A stretch of 64,000 nucleotides of DNA from Mycobacterium sp. JS623 (GTDB taxonomy: Bacteria; Actinomycetota; Actinomycetes; Mycobacteriales; Mycobacteriaceae). Both the position numbers and the translations under genes were made by a program. The notes beneath the pieces were generated by a model. The model saw only the letters and a program-made list of their open reading frames with translations. It was not told the origin of the DNA and ran no database searches. The stretch spans positions 5,890,001 to 5,954,000 of the forward strand of contig NC_019966.1 in NCBI RefSeq assembly GCF_000328565.1. The letters run 5' to 3'. Of the stretch, positions 56,219-64,000 are shown in pieces; positions within the stretch are counted from its first letter, which is position 1; each line of letters begins with the position of its first letter.

Positions 56219-56728
56219 GTGAGTGATCGCAGGGATGGCGTGCCGACGACTGTGACCTCGATACCGCTGGTCGACCCGCATGCGCCCAAGGACAACCCGT
56301 CCATCGGCGACCTCGTCAAGGATGCGACGGCCCAGGTGTCGACGCTGGTGCGGGCGGAGGTCGAACTCGCCAAGGCCGAGATCACCCGAGACGTCAAAAA
56401 GGGCCTCACCGGCAGCGTGTTCTTCATCCTGGCGCTCGTGGTGCTGTTCTATTCCACGTTCTTTTTCTTCTTTTTTCTCGCGGAGTTGCTGGACACCTGG
56501 CTGTGGCGGTGGGTCGCGTTCCTGATCGTGTTCGCTCTGATGCTCGTCGTCACTGGCGTCCTCGCGTTGTTCGGTTATCTCAAGGTGCGGCGCATCCGCG
56601 GTCCACAGCAGACCATCGAGTCGGTGAAGGAAACCCGCGAGGCGCTCACCCCGGGACATGACAAAGCGTTGACGTCGTCGCCCAACGGTGACGGGAAACC
56701 TGCAGCGACCGACCCGTCGGGCTGGTAG
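56219..56728 (+). CDS. phage-holin-like membrane protein (DUF1469, Rv3669-like)
   Basis: A 169-residue protein with two membrane helices (residues 63-85 and 95-118) and a cytoplasmic amphipathic N-terminus (LVKDATAQVSTLVRAEVELAKAEI). The first helix carries six phenylalanines in a row encoded by a T-rich tract at about 56459-56477. The family is related to phage holins but chromosomal, and often sits next to marP-region genes. GGGGAGGA lies 10 nt before GTG 56219. The stop TAG overlaps the next start by one base. Confidence 0.9.
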   Translation: MSDRRDGVPTTVTSIPLVDPHAPKDNPSIGDLVKDATAQVSTLVRAEVELAKAEITRDVKKGLTGSVFFILALVVLFYSTFFFFFFLAELLDTWLWRWVAFLIVFALMLVVTGVLALFGYLKVRRIRGPQQTIESVKETREALTPGHDKALTSSPNGDGKPAATDPSGW

Positions 56729-57678
56729 TGGCCCCACCCGACCCGTCGGTGGTGCGCATCGACGGTCCCTGGCGTCATCTGGAGGTGCACGCCAACGGGA
56801 TTCGCTTTCACGTCGTGGAAGCGGAGTCGGCCAAAGCATCCTCAACGTCAGTCACCGATCGCCCGCTGGTCATCCTGCTGCACGGCTTCGGGTCCTTCTG
56901 GTGGTCATGGCGGCATCAACTGCGCGGCCTGTCCGGCGCCAGGGTGGTCGCGGTTGACCTGCGTGGCTACGGCGGCAGCGACAAACCACCCCGCGGATAC
57001 GACGGGTGGACGCTCGCGGGCGACACCGCGGGCCTGGTCCGCGCACTCGGCCACAAGTCGGCGACGCTGGTGGGGCATGCAGATGGGGGGCTGGTGTGCT
57101 GGGCGACGTCTGTGCTGCATCCACGGATGGTGCGCGCGATTGCCGTGGTGAGCTCACCGCATCCCGTTGCGCTGCGGGCCTCCGCACTGACCCGGCGGGA
57201 CCAGGGCAAGGCGCTGATGCCGTCGATGCTGCGCTATCAAGTTCCGATCTGGCCGGAGCGGTCGTTGACCCGCCATGACGCCGAGGAGCTCGAGCGCCTG
57301 GTGCGCAGCCGCGCCAGCGACAAATGGCTTGCCTCAGAAGACTTTTCCGAGACGATAAGACACATGCGGCGGGCCATTCAGATTCCGTCGGCCGCGCATT
57401 CGGCGCTGGAGTATCAGCGGTGGGCGGTGCGCAGCCAGTTGCGCGGCGAGGGTAGACGGTTCATGCGCTCGATGAAACGCCCGCTTGCGGTGCCGGTGCT
57501 GCACCTTCGCGGGGACGCTGATCCCTACGTGCTCGCCGACCCGGTGTACCGCACCCAGCACTACGCCCCGCACGGCCGCTACGTATCTATCGCGGGCGCA
57601 GGGCATTTCGGCCATGAGGAAGCGCCAGAGGCGGTCAACGAGCAGCTGTCACGATACTTGGCGCAGGTGTACAACTAG
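56728..57678 (+). CDS. ephE: epoxide hydrolase-type alpha/beta hydrolase
   Basis: A 316-residue alpha/beta hydrolase. The oxyanion segment is LHGFGSFWWSWRHQL, the nucleophile Asp lies in VGHADGGLVCW, the acid Asp in GDADPYVL and the His in GAGHFGHEE. The Asp nucleophile marks it as an epoxide hydrolase type rather than a lipase. It corresponds to Rv3670 (EphE). It starts overlapping the holin-like gene and ends sharing CTAG 57675-57678 with marP. Confidence 0.9.
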   Translation: MAPPDPSVVRIDGPWRHLEVHANGIRFHVVEAESAKASSTSVTDRPLVILLHGFGSFWWSWRHQLRGLSGARVVAVDLRGYGGSDKPPRGYDGWTLAGDTAGLVRALGHKSATLVGHADGGLVCWATSVLHPRMVRAIAVVSSPHPVALRASALTRRDQGKALMPSMLRYQVPIWPERSLTRHDAEELERLVRSRASDKWLASEDFSETIRHMRRAIQIPSAAHSALEYQRWAVRSQLRGEGRRFMRSMKRPLAVPVLHLRGDADPYVLADPVYRTQHYAPHGRYVSIAGAGHFGHEEAPEAVNEQLSRYLAQVYN

Positions 57679-58865
57679 CCGCCGACGCAGGTGCCGGTCG
57701 GAACCTGCTGCGTGTTGCCGATCTTCGCCATCTGGCGGGAGACTTCCTTGGCGGTCAGCACGAAGCCGGTCTCGGCATCGTCGACGGCGGCGCCGAACAC
57801 CACACCAAGCACCTTACCGCTGCGGTCCAGCATCGGCCCACCCGAATTTCCTTGCCGCACAGTGCCTCTGATCGTGTACACCTCGCGGGTCACCGTGGTG
57901 GTGCGGTAGATGTTCGGACCGTTGAGCTCGATGATCTCGCGCACGCGGGCGGGAGTTGCGACGAAATCACCACCGCCGGGGTAGCCCATCACGATCGCGT
58001 CGGTGCCAGTCGGTGCCGCGCCCTGGGCGAACTGCAGGGGTGCTGACTGCAGGCTCGGCACGTCGAGTATCGAAATGTCGGCCTCGGGGTCATACGAGAC
58101 CACGCTGGCGTCATAGGTCTGCCCGTCGACCTCGACCGTGACACTGTCGGAGCCGGCGACCACGTGCGCGTTGGACATCACGCGGTTGGGTCCGACGACG
58201 AAACCGGTGCCCTCCAAGACTTTTTGACAGCTGGGTGCCACACCGCGGATCTTTACGACGCTCGGCCGCGCAGCGTTCACCACCGCGTCGTTGGCCAGCG
58301 CCGCGTCGGGAGCGTCGACGGCAATGATCGGGGTGCGGCCGTACTCGGAGAGCACATCGGGCAGACCGGAGGTGTCCAGCAGCGCCGACAACCGCGTCGG
58401 CACGGACTTCAGCCAGCTGGGGGCCACCTCATCGACTTGCGCGAGCACCTTCGATCCGCGCACAGCGGCAGCCAGGTTCGGTTGGTCCGACGACGTCAGC
58501 GGTGTCGCGAGCATCCATGCCGCTACGAGCACCGCGATCAGCTGCAGTCCGACGCCGATGATCGAGTCGAAGGTGCGCAGCGTGCGATTGCGCAGCGCAC
58601 CGCGTACCGCACGGCCCAGCACTACGCCCGCGATCTCGCCGATCACCACCAACGCGAGGATCAGGAACAGCGTGACGAACAGCTTGGTGCGCGGGCCGCT
58701 GATGTGGGTGACGATGTGCGGCGCCAGCAGCACGCCTGCGACCGCGCCGAGGACGACGCCGACGAACGACAGCAGAGAGCCAAGCGCGCCCGAGCGCCAT
58801 CCCGAGATGGCAGCGACGAACGCGATCGCGAGCACGGCGAGGTCAAGCCACTGTGACGATGTCAT
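57675..58865 (-). CDS. marP: periplasmic serine protease MarP (acid-resistance protease)
   Basis: A 396-residue membrane protease. Four helices fill about residues 5-125 (CvpA-like), then a chymotrypsin-fold domain: His in SNAHVVAGSDS, Asp in DPEADISIL, Ser in RQGNSGGPML. M. tuberculosis MarP (Rv3671c) is required for survival at acid pH by cleaving the peptidoglycan hydrolase RipA. Cysteines in PSCQKVL and near the C-terminus (GTCVGG) can form the known regulatory disulfide. ATG 58865 overlaps the Nudix stop. Confidence 0.95.
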   Translation of the reverse strand: MTSSQWLDLAVLAIAFVAAISGWRSGALGSLLSFVGVVLGAVAGVLLAPHIVTHISGPRTKLFVTLFLILALVVIGEIAGVVLGRAVRGALRNRTLRTFDSIIGVGLQLIAVLVAAWMLATPLTSSDQPNLAAAVRGSKVLAQVDEVAPSWLKSVPTRLSALLDTSGLPDVLSEYGRTPIIAVDAPDAALANDAVVNAARPSVVKIRGVAPSCQKVLEGTGFVVGPNRVMSNAHVVAGSDSVTVEVDGQTYDASVVSYDPEADISILDVPSLQSAPLQFAQGAAPTGTDAIVMGYPGGGDFVATPARVREIIELNGPNIYRTTTVTREVYTIRGTVRQGNSGGPMLDRSGKVLGVVFGAAVDDAETGFVLTAKEVSRQMAKIGNTQQVPTGTCVGG

Positions 58866-59653
58866 TGTTGTGCATCACCGTAGCTGTCCTCGTGCCCGAC
58901 GAGCGCCATTGCATCGTCGAGTTCTCGAACATCGTCGGTGTTCCACGGCTTGGCCCAGCCCGCCACATCGAGCATCGCCGAGATGACCTGACCGGTGAAA
59001 CCCCACACCAGCATGTCGTTGAGCAGGAAGGCCGGACCCGCGAATCGGCGAGTATTTTCCTTGCGGTACACCATGATTCGGTTCTCGGGGTTGATGAACG
59101 CCCGCACCGGAACCTGCGCAACGATCGCGGTTTCTGATTCGTTGACCACCGCGACCGGACCGGGATCCTGTGAATATGCCAGAACCGGCACAACGTGGAA
59201 CCCCGATGGCGGGATGAACATCCGCTCGAGTGTGCACAGCGGCTGCAGCAGGCTCGTGTCGATGCCGGTTTCCTCGTTGGCTTCGCGCAACGCGGTGTCC
59301 ACCGGGCCGGCGTCGCCGGGGTCGGCGGCCCCGCCGGGGAACGCGGCCTGACCTGCGTGGTGACGCAGCGTGGAGGCACGCACGGTGACCAGTAGATCGG
59401 CGTCGTCGGGCAGGCCACCAGTCGGAGATTCCGGCGGGCCGGAGAACAGCACAAGCACCGCGGCGTCGCGCTTCTCGCCGGTGATCGCGGCCTTCGCGTT
59501 GGCCGCGGTGACCAGCGCCAGCACCTCCGCAGGCACGCGCCTGCGATATGCCCGCTTCACGTGGTCGCAGTTGTCGGTCAGCGGCTTCAGCCAGGACGGG
59601 GCGGCCTGAGGGTTGAGGGGAGTCGGCTCTCCCGCTCCGCTGCCCCAGCTCAC
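58862..59653 (-). CDS. Nudix hydrolase (CoA pyrophosphatase type)
   Basis: A 263-residue Nudix enzyme. The box is spread over GGAADPGDAG and DTALREANEETGI, with the REANEETG core intact. VLVLFSGPP and AGQAAFPGG are typical of CoA-diphosphatase-like members. GTG 59653 overlaps the thioredoxin gene's stop (GTGA); its own stop overlaps marP. By order this is the Rv3672c equivalent. Confidence 0.92.
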   Translation of the reverse strand: MSWGSGAGEPTPLNPQAAPSWLKPLTDNCDHVKRAYRRRVPAEVLALVTAANAKAAITGEKRDAAVLVLFSGPPESPTGGLPDDADLLVTVRASTLRHHAGQAAFPGGAADPGDAGPVDTALREANEETGIDTSLLQPLCTLERMFIPPSGFHVVPVLAYSQDPGPVAVVNESETAIVAQVPVRAFINPENRIMVYRKENTRRFAGPAFLLNDMLVWGFTGQVISAMLDVAGWAKPWNTDDVRELDDAMALVGHEDSYGDAQQ

Positions 59654-60297
59654 CCCGGCTCTCCAATCTTCGGCTCTACCGCCGCGGCGATCTCGTCGGC
59701 GCTGGCGAAGGACCTCGGCAGGACTTCGGCAACGCTACCGTCCGAGCGCAGCACCACGGTCGCTGGCATCACGTTCGGCACCCGCAGCGCCGCGGCGACC
59801 AACCTGCGCCCGTCCTGCAGTGTCGGCAACCGGACCCCGAGTTCGGCCAGCCGCAGCAATGCCGCTTCCTCGTTCTCGTCCTGGTGCACTGTCAGCACAG
59901 TGACGTTGGGTCCAACGCGGCGTTGGAACTCGGCCATCGCGGGTAGTTCCTGCGCACACGGCGCACACCAGTAAGCCCACAAATTGAGGACCGTCGTGCG
60001 GCCTGCGACAGCCTTGGCCACGTCGACGCTCGCACCATCGCCTACGCACTCGAGGGTGATGCCGCGCAACGGCTCGGGCCCTTGGCCTGTCCCCGGCGCC
60101 GGGCACGCGGCCAGGTCGGCGCGGGCACGTGGGCCTGCGAGCGCTTGGGCGGTATCGGCGTCGCGACGGTCGCGCGGCTGGCCCGGCCCGATCGACCCCG
60201 TCGGCGAACGGTCGTCGCCCAGCTGTCTCCACAACGCGACGCCCAGCGCCACCACGACGACCATCACCGCGACGGTCCACCGGGTCGACGTGCTCAT
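59650..60297 (-). CDS. TlpA-like membrane-anchored thioredoxin-fold protein
   Basis: A 215-residue protein. An N-terminal signal anchor (WTVAVMVVVVALGVALW) precedes a linker and a thioredoxin fold with the redox motif CAPC in LNLWAYWCAPCAQELPAM. Two extra cysteines (AACPAPG, LECVGDG) lie before the fold. It acts in the cell envelope, probably in disulfide or cytochrome biogenesis. The Rv3673c equivalent in the nth-marP operon. Confidence 0.92.
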   Translation of the reverse strand: MSTSTRWTVAVMVVVVALGVALWRQLGDDRSPTGSIGPGQPRDRRDADTAQALAGPRARADLAACPAPGTGQGPEPLRGITLECVGDGASVDVAKAVAGRTTVLNLWAYWCAPCAQELPAMAEFQRRVGPNVTVLTVHQDENEEAALLRLAELGVRLPTLQDGRRLVAAALRVPNVMPATVVLRSDGSVAEVLPRSFASADEIAAAVEPKIGEPG

Positions 60298-60307
60298 TTA
60301 CAGCAGG

Positions 60308-61105
60308 TTAGAGGCCGGCCATCGCCAGCAGGTGCTCGGTCTCCGGACCCTTGACCAGCGGAGCGGCGATCAGCGGGTCGGTGGGGCCTGCGCCGAAGGA
60401 CGGGCAGTCCTTGGCCAGCACGCACACGCCGCACGCGGGCTTGCGCGCATGGCAGACGCGGCGGCCGTGGAAGATCACCCGATGGCTCAGCAGCGTCCAC
60501 TCCTGGCGCTCGATCAGCTCGCCGACCGCGTGCTCGACCTTGACCGGGTCCTCTTCTGCGGTCCAGCGCCACCGCCGCACCAGCCGACCGAAATGGGTGT
60601 CGACGGTGATGCCCGGGATGTCGAAGGCGTTGCCGAGAATCACGTTGGCGGTCTTACGGCCGACGCCAGGCAACGTCACCAGATCCTCCAGGGTGTTGGG
60701 CACGATGCCGTCGAATCGCTCAACCAGCTCCTGACCGAGCCGCATCAACGAGTTGGTCTTGTTGCGATAGAAACCAGTAGGCCGGATGAGCTCTTCGAGT
60801 TCGGTGCGGTCGGCCTGCGCGTAATCGAACGCCGTCCGGTAGCGCTTGAACAGCGCGGGCGTGGTGAGGTTCACGCGCTTGTCGGTGCTCTGGGCTGACA
60901 GTATGGTCGCGACCGTCAGTTCCAGCGGGTTGGTGAAGTCGAGTTCGCAGTAAACATGCGGAAATGCTTGTGCCAGTGTGCGATTCATCCGGCGAGCCCG
61001 GCGGACAAGACCGACGCGGGTTTCGTTGTCCCACTTGCGTGCCGACGGGCGCCGAGGTTGCTTGGTGGCTGCGGTCTTATCGGCTGAAGTCTGCCCAACG
61101 GTCAC
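60308..61105 (-). CDS. nth: endonuclease III (DNA glycosylase/AP lyase)
   Basis: A 265-residue base-excision repair enzyme for oxidised pyrimidines. The helix-hairpin-helix [13 protein letters not shown] carries the catalytic Lys, and the catalytic Asp is in ITVDTHFGR. The [4Fe-4S] cysteines are in [17 protein letters not shown] (C-x6-C-x2-C-x5-C). The start is GTG 61105; its N-terminus is extended by about 30 basic residues relative to the E. coli enzyme. First gene of the nth-thioredoxin-Nudix-marP run. Confidence 0.96.
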   Translation of the reverse strand: MTVGQTSADKTAATKQPRRPSARKWDNETRVGLVRRARRMNRTLAQAFPHVYCELDFTNPLELTVATILSAQSTDKRVNLTTPALFKRYRTAFDYAQADRTELEELIRPTGFYRNKTNSLMRLGQELVERFDGIVPNTLEDLVTLPGVGRKTANVILGNAFDIPGITVDTHFGRLVRRWRWTAEEDPVKVEHAVGELIERQEWTLLSHRVIFHGRRVCHARKPACGVCVLAKDCPSFGAGPTDPLIAAPLVKGPETEHLLAMAGL

Positions 61106-61234
61106 GAATGCCAGCCTACTGATAGGAAGTCCGGCCGGCCTCGACGCTCTTCGCGCAAGCGCTCATCGCCCGTGGTGCGGACCGGTGACATTTCGTGATC
61201 CCGCTGAGACCTTAGGCGTGTTTACTTCACCCTT

Positions 61235-61567
61235 GTGTCTTGGTTGCTCGCAGCGTTTATTCCGGCGTTGCTGATGCTGGCAACATTCGGGTTGCAGCGG
61301 CTCGAATCGAGCCTTTCCAACGACGCCGTCTCGGCCGCCGACGTAGCCGAGTTTCTCGACCAAGCCGAGGCTGATGACGTCAACACGCTGGCGCGGGAAG
61401 GCATGGGCAGCGCGCTGGACGGCCTGCATAAGCGGTTGGGCGAACATGATTGGCCACCGGCCCCTGCGTCGGCTGCTCGTGAGATGTCAAGTTTGCCAAA
61501 TCGGCTGGTCATGCATCATCGAGCCAATCCTGAATTTCAGCCGACTCGACATGCCAATCGTGTGTAG
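61235..61567 (+). CDS. small membrane protein (Rv3675-like)
   Basis: A 110-residue protein with one N-terminal hydrophobic segment ([18 protein letters not shown]) and an acidic cytosolic middle ([24 protein letters not shown]). By position it matches Rv3675, upstream of crp. GTG 61235 is used. No enzymatic motif is visible. Confidence 0.72.
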   Translation: MSWLLAAFIPALLMLATFGLQRLESSLSNDAVSAADVAEFLDQAEADDVNTLAREGMGSALDGLHKRLGEHDWPPAPASAAREMSSLPNRLVMHHRANPEFQPTRHANRV

Positions 61568-61695
61568 CGTGGGCTAGTCGCACTGGAGGCCGAATGCCGA
61601 CAATGCCGGCGTGGCGTACCTCTAGACTGATCTCGCTAACCAGTAAGAGGTCGGCTGGCGCATGTCATATCACCCAACAGCTTAAGAGGGGCAAC

Positions 61696-62370
61696 GTGGA
61701 CGAGATCCTGGCGAGGGCCGGAATCTTCCAGGGGGTCGAACCCAGCGCCGTTTCCGCGCTGACCAAGCAATTGCAGCCCGTCGACTTCCCCCGCGGACAC
61801 ACCGTGTTCGCCGAGGGGGAGCCCGGCGATCGGCTGTTCATCATCATTTCGGGAAAGGTCAAGATCGGCCGTCGCTCGCCCGATGGTCGCGAGAATCTGC
61901 TCACGATCATGGGTCCGTCAGACATGTTCGGCGAGCTCTCGATCTTCGACCCGGGTCCGCGGACGTCGAGCGCGACAACCATCACCGAGGTGCGCGCGGT
62001 GTCGATGGACCGCGACGCGCTGCGTGCGTGGATCGCCGATCGCCCTGAGATCGCCGAGCAATTGCTGCGAGTGCTGGCCCGCCGGCTCCGTCGCACCAAC
62101 AACAACCTGGCCGACCTGATCTTCACCGACGTGCCGGGCCGCGTCGCCAAGCAACTGCTGCAGTTGGCGCAGCGGTTCGGCACGCAAGAGGGCGGGGCGC
62201 TGCGCGTGACGCACGACCTAACGCAGGAAGAGATCGCACAGTTGGTCGGTGCGTCCCGAGAGACGGTCAACAAGGCGCTCGCCGATTTCGCCCACCGCGG
62301 CTGGATTCGCTTGGAGGGCAAGAGCGTGTTGATCTCCGACTCCGAACGGCTGGCACGGCGCGCCCGCTAG
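61696..62370 (+). CDS. crp: cAMP receptor protein
   Basis: A 224-residue CRP/FNR regulator. The cyclic-nucleotide pocket is [21 protein letters not shown] (position about 85-104, key Glu and Arg visible) and the helix-turn-helix is in [20 protein letters not shown]. Length and start match M. tuberculosis Rv3676, where GTG starts [17 protein letters not shown] precedes GTG 61696. It likely reads cAMP made by the cyclase at 37.0 kb and others and controls resuscitation and carbon genes. Confidence 0.97.
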   Translation: MDEILARAGIFQGVEPSAVSALTKQLQPVDFPRGHTVFAEGEPGDRLFIIISGKVKIGRRSPDGRENLLTIMGPSDMFGELSIFDPGPRTSSATTITEVRAVSMDRDALRAWIADRPEIAEQLLRVLARRLRRTNNNLADLIFTDVPGRVAKQLLQLAQRFGTQEGGALRVTHDLTQEEIAQLVGASRETVNKALADFAHRGWIRLEGKSVLISDSERLARRAR

Positions 62371-62419
62371 TCCGTTTCGCCCAGATCGACGAAATGGCGA
62401 GTTTTACTCGGCACAAATC

Positions 62420-62441
62420 CGCCCAAACGTGAGTTTGGGCG
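62420..62441. terminator. 22-bp perfect hairpin between convergent crp and MBL genes
   Basis: CGCCCAAAC (62420-62428), loop GTGA, GTTTGGGCG (62433-62441). A perfect 9-bp stem and a 1-mismatch copy lies at 5967-5988. It sits immediately before the MBL stop and after crp, and probably ends both transcripts. Confidence 0.6.
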
Positions 62442-62442
62442 A

Positions 62443-63219
62443 TCAGGCACGCAGGTAGTCCAGTTGCGCTTGGACGCTCCATTCGGCTGCGTCCCATAGC
62501 TTTTTGTCGACGTCGGTATAGACGTGCTCGACGATCTGGCGCGCGGTGGCGTCGTCGCCGAGTGCACGCAACGCACCGCGCACCTGGTCGAGTCGTTCCT
62601 CGCGGTGCGCCAAATACATGGCGCTGACGGCTTCCAGGTCGTCGAGGTCGGGGCCATGGCCGGGCAGCACCGTGCGCTGGCCAAGACCGTGCAGCCGGCG
62701 CAGCGACTCCAGGTAGTCGCCGAGGCTGCCGTCTTCATTGTCGATAACGGTGGTGCCGCGGCCGAGGACCGTGTCGGCGGTCAGCACCGCATCGTCGAGC
62801 AGAAACGACACCGAGTCGGCGGTGTGGCCGGGCGTCGCCATCACCGTGATGCGCAACCCCGCCGCGTCGATGACCTCACCCTCGACCAACGGGCCACCGA
62901 GGCCACGCAGAAAGCCGCTGCCGACGCTGCGGACCACCGCGCCGGTGCGGTCGACGATCTTGTCGATGGCCCCGGTGTGGTCCTCGTGCTTGTGGCTGAT
63001 CAGCACCAGCGGGATCTTGCCGAGTTCGGCGATCTTCGCGATGTGCTCATCGTCATCGGGCCCCGGGTCGACGACGACCATCTCGTCGCTGCCCGGCCCG
63101 TGCAACACCCAGGTGTTGGTGCCATCAAGCGTCATCAGGCCAGGGTTGTTGCACAGCAGCACCGACGCGGTGTCGGTGACCGGACGCAGCAACCCGTACG
63201 CGGGATGCTCCAGCGTCAC
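62443..63219 (-). CDS. metallo-beta-lactamase-fold hydrolase (Rv3677c-like)
   Basis: A 258-residue MBL-fold enzyme. The metal motif HxHxDH is HKHEDHTGA; further ligands are in ATPGHTADS, LTADTVLGRG and LPGHGPDL. It resembles glyoxalase II/LACTB2-type hydrolases rather than antibiotic-hydrolysing enzymes. GTG 63219 gives MTLEHPAYGLLRPV; the longer frame overlaps ridA and is rejected. Confidence 0.9.
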   Translation of the reverse strand: MTLEHPAYGLLRPVTDTASVLLCNNPGLMTLDGTNTWVLHGPGSDEMVVVDPGPDDDEHIAKIAELGKIPLVLISHKHEDHTGAIDKIVDRTGAVVRSVGSGFLRGLGGPLVEGEVIDAAGLRITVMATPGHTADSVSFLLDDAVLTADTVLGRGTTVIDNEDGSLGDYLESLRRLHGLGQRTVLPGHGPDLDDLEAVSAMYLAHREERLDQVRGALRALGDDATARQIVEHVYTDVDKKLWDAAEWSVQAQLDYLRA

Positions 63220-63241
63220 GAAACCTCTGCCGGATCGTCGC

Positions 63242-63700
63242 TCACGCGACCTCGACGATGATCTCGACCTCGACGGGCGCATCCAACGGCAGCTCCGACA
63301 CCCCCACCGCGGAGCGGGCGTGGCCACCTGCATCGCCGAACACCTCACCGAGCAGCTGCGAGGCCCCGTTGATGACGCCCGGCTGGCCGTGGAATCCGGG
63401 CGCGGATGCGACGAACCCGACGACCTTCACGACTCGCGTCACACTGTCGATGCCGACCAGCGAATGCACGGCCGCCAACGCGTTGAGGGCGCATGTGCGT
63501 GCCAACGCCTTGCCATCCTCCGGGGTTACCTCCGCGCCGACCTTGCCGGTCTGCGGCAGCTTTCCGCCCAGCAGCGGCAGTTGGCCAGCGGTGTAGACGA
63601 GGTCGCCGGTGCGCACCGCAGGCACATATGCGGCCAGCGGCGGGACAACGTCGGGCAGCTCGATGCCGAGCTCGGCGAGCCGTTCGGACGCGCTCGTCAT
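63242..63700 (-). CDS. RidA-family (YjgF/UK114) protein
   Basis: A 152-residue RidA-like protein that hydrolyses reactive enamine/imine intermediates of amino-acid metabolism. Motifs LVYTAGQLPL and GHARSAVGVSELPLDAPVEVEIIVEV are typical. Located between the MBL gene and DUF4177 gene on the same strand, Rv3678c equivalent. Confidence 0.9.
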   Translation of the reverse strand: MTSASERLAELGIELPDVVPPLAAYVPAVRTGDLVYTAGQLPLLGGKLPQTGKVGAEVTPEDGKALARTCALNALAAVHSLVGIDSVTRVVKVVGFVASAPGFHGQPGVINGASQLLGEVFGDAGGHARSAVGVSELPLDAPVEVEIIVEVA

Positions 63701-63858
63701 TTCGGACGCTTCAGATACGCCACATGCTGCTCGCCCGTCGGCCCCGGCAGTACCGACACCAGTTCCCAGCCGTCCTCACCCCACTGGTCGAGGATCTGCT
63801 TCGTCGCGTGCGTCAGCAGCGGGACGGTGGCGTATTCCCAACGGGTCGGTTCGCTCAT
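63697..63858 (-). CDS. DUF4177 protein
   Basis: A 53-residue protein (SEPTRWEYATVPLLTHATKQ ... DGWELVSVLPG). DUF4177 proteins are small, one-domain, of unknown function. ATG 63858 (MSEPTRWEY) is chosen; the frame is open to 63900. Stop overlaps the ridA start by 4 nt. Confidence 0.85.
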   Translation of the reverse strand: MSEPTRWEYATVPLLTHATKQILDQWGEDGWELVSVLPGPTGEQHVAYLKRPK

Positions 63859-63906
63859 GTGGCTGAGCTTATCGGGCGGCCAATCAGGCACAGCTAGCAT
63901 GCAGGT

Positions 63907-64000
63907 GTGGCTACCTCAGCGAACAGCGGTAGACCGGTCGGCTGGCCGTCTCGCCTGACAAAGGCGCGGCTGCACTTCGTCACCGGCAAGGGCGGCACCG
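63907..64000 (+). CDS. ArsA/GET3-type anion-transporter ATPase, N-terminal part
   Basis: The first 31 residues only. The sequence ends within the P-loop (ARLHFVTGKGGT...), the start of the ArsA/GET3 family Walker A motif. By order this is the Rv3679 equivalent, the first of a pair of tandem ATPases near whiB4. The start is GTG 63907. It runs off the window. Confidence 0.8.
   Translation, partial: MATSANSGRPVGWPSRLTKARLHFVTGKGGT

Overview
The window is chromosomal DNA from a mycobacterium, most likely a rapid-growing Mycolicibacterium-type species. It is GC-rich, has many GTG/TTG starts and 4-bp ATGA/GTGA gene overlaps, and carries marker genes of that lineage (hpt-tilS-dacB-ppa, ssd and the reduced Tad/Flp cluster, 6C and Ms1 small RNAs, acs, marP, nth, crp). 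From memory, the backbone order matches the Mycobacterium tuberculosis interval Rv3624c-Rv3679. I recall those locus tags and did not look them up.

Layout. 1-3.5 kb: an alpha/beta hydrolase, a luciferase-like monooxygenase, an alcohol dehydrogenase and a SIMPL lipoprotein on the plus strand. 3.7-10 kb (minus): a molybdopterin oxidoreductase, then hpt, tilS, a zinc metalloprotease and dacB. 10.1 kb: ppa. 10.6-27.5 kb: an accessory block I do not expect in the M. tuberculosis interval. It holds an OHCU decarboxylase, two secreted proteins, a divergent pair made of a RyR-domain membrane protein and a TIR-nSTAND-WD40 protein, a serine hydrolase, terC behind a yybP-ykoY (Mn2+) riboswitch, dedA, a Pls-type NRPS and an M1 peptidase. 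27.5-35.5 kb: envelope glycan-type genes (flippase-like, GT2, DUF2304, GalE-like epimerase, large membrane protein), a TetR regulator and an amidohydrolase. 35.6-45 kb: tRNA-Thr(CGU), holB, adenylate cyclase, topA, a conserved protein, cspA and an MrfA/SftH-type helicase. 45.4-51.3 kb: an Rv3651-type protein, the Tad/Flp cluster and 6C RNA. 51.3-64 kb: HAD phosphatase, Ms1 RNA, acs, secreted protease, holin-like protein, ephE, marP, Nudix, thioredoxin-like, nth, crp, MBL hydrolase, RidA, DUF4177 and the start of an ArsA/GET3-type ATPase.

How genes work together. The divergent TIR/RyR pair has the architecture of a defence or conflict module: a sensor propeller, an NTPase switch and a TIR effector beside a membrane Rossmann/RyR protein. 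The dedA-NRPS-M1-flippase-GT2-DUF2304 run is almost gapless and probably one transcript making or exporting an envelope-associated peptide or glycan. The marP-Nudix-thioredoxin-nth run is another overlapping operon. Four convergent pairs end in a shared CTAG tetranucleotide giving both stop codons. No CRISPR array, insertion sequence or prophage was seen.
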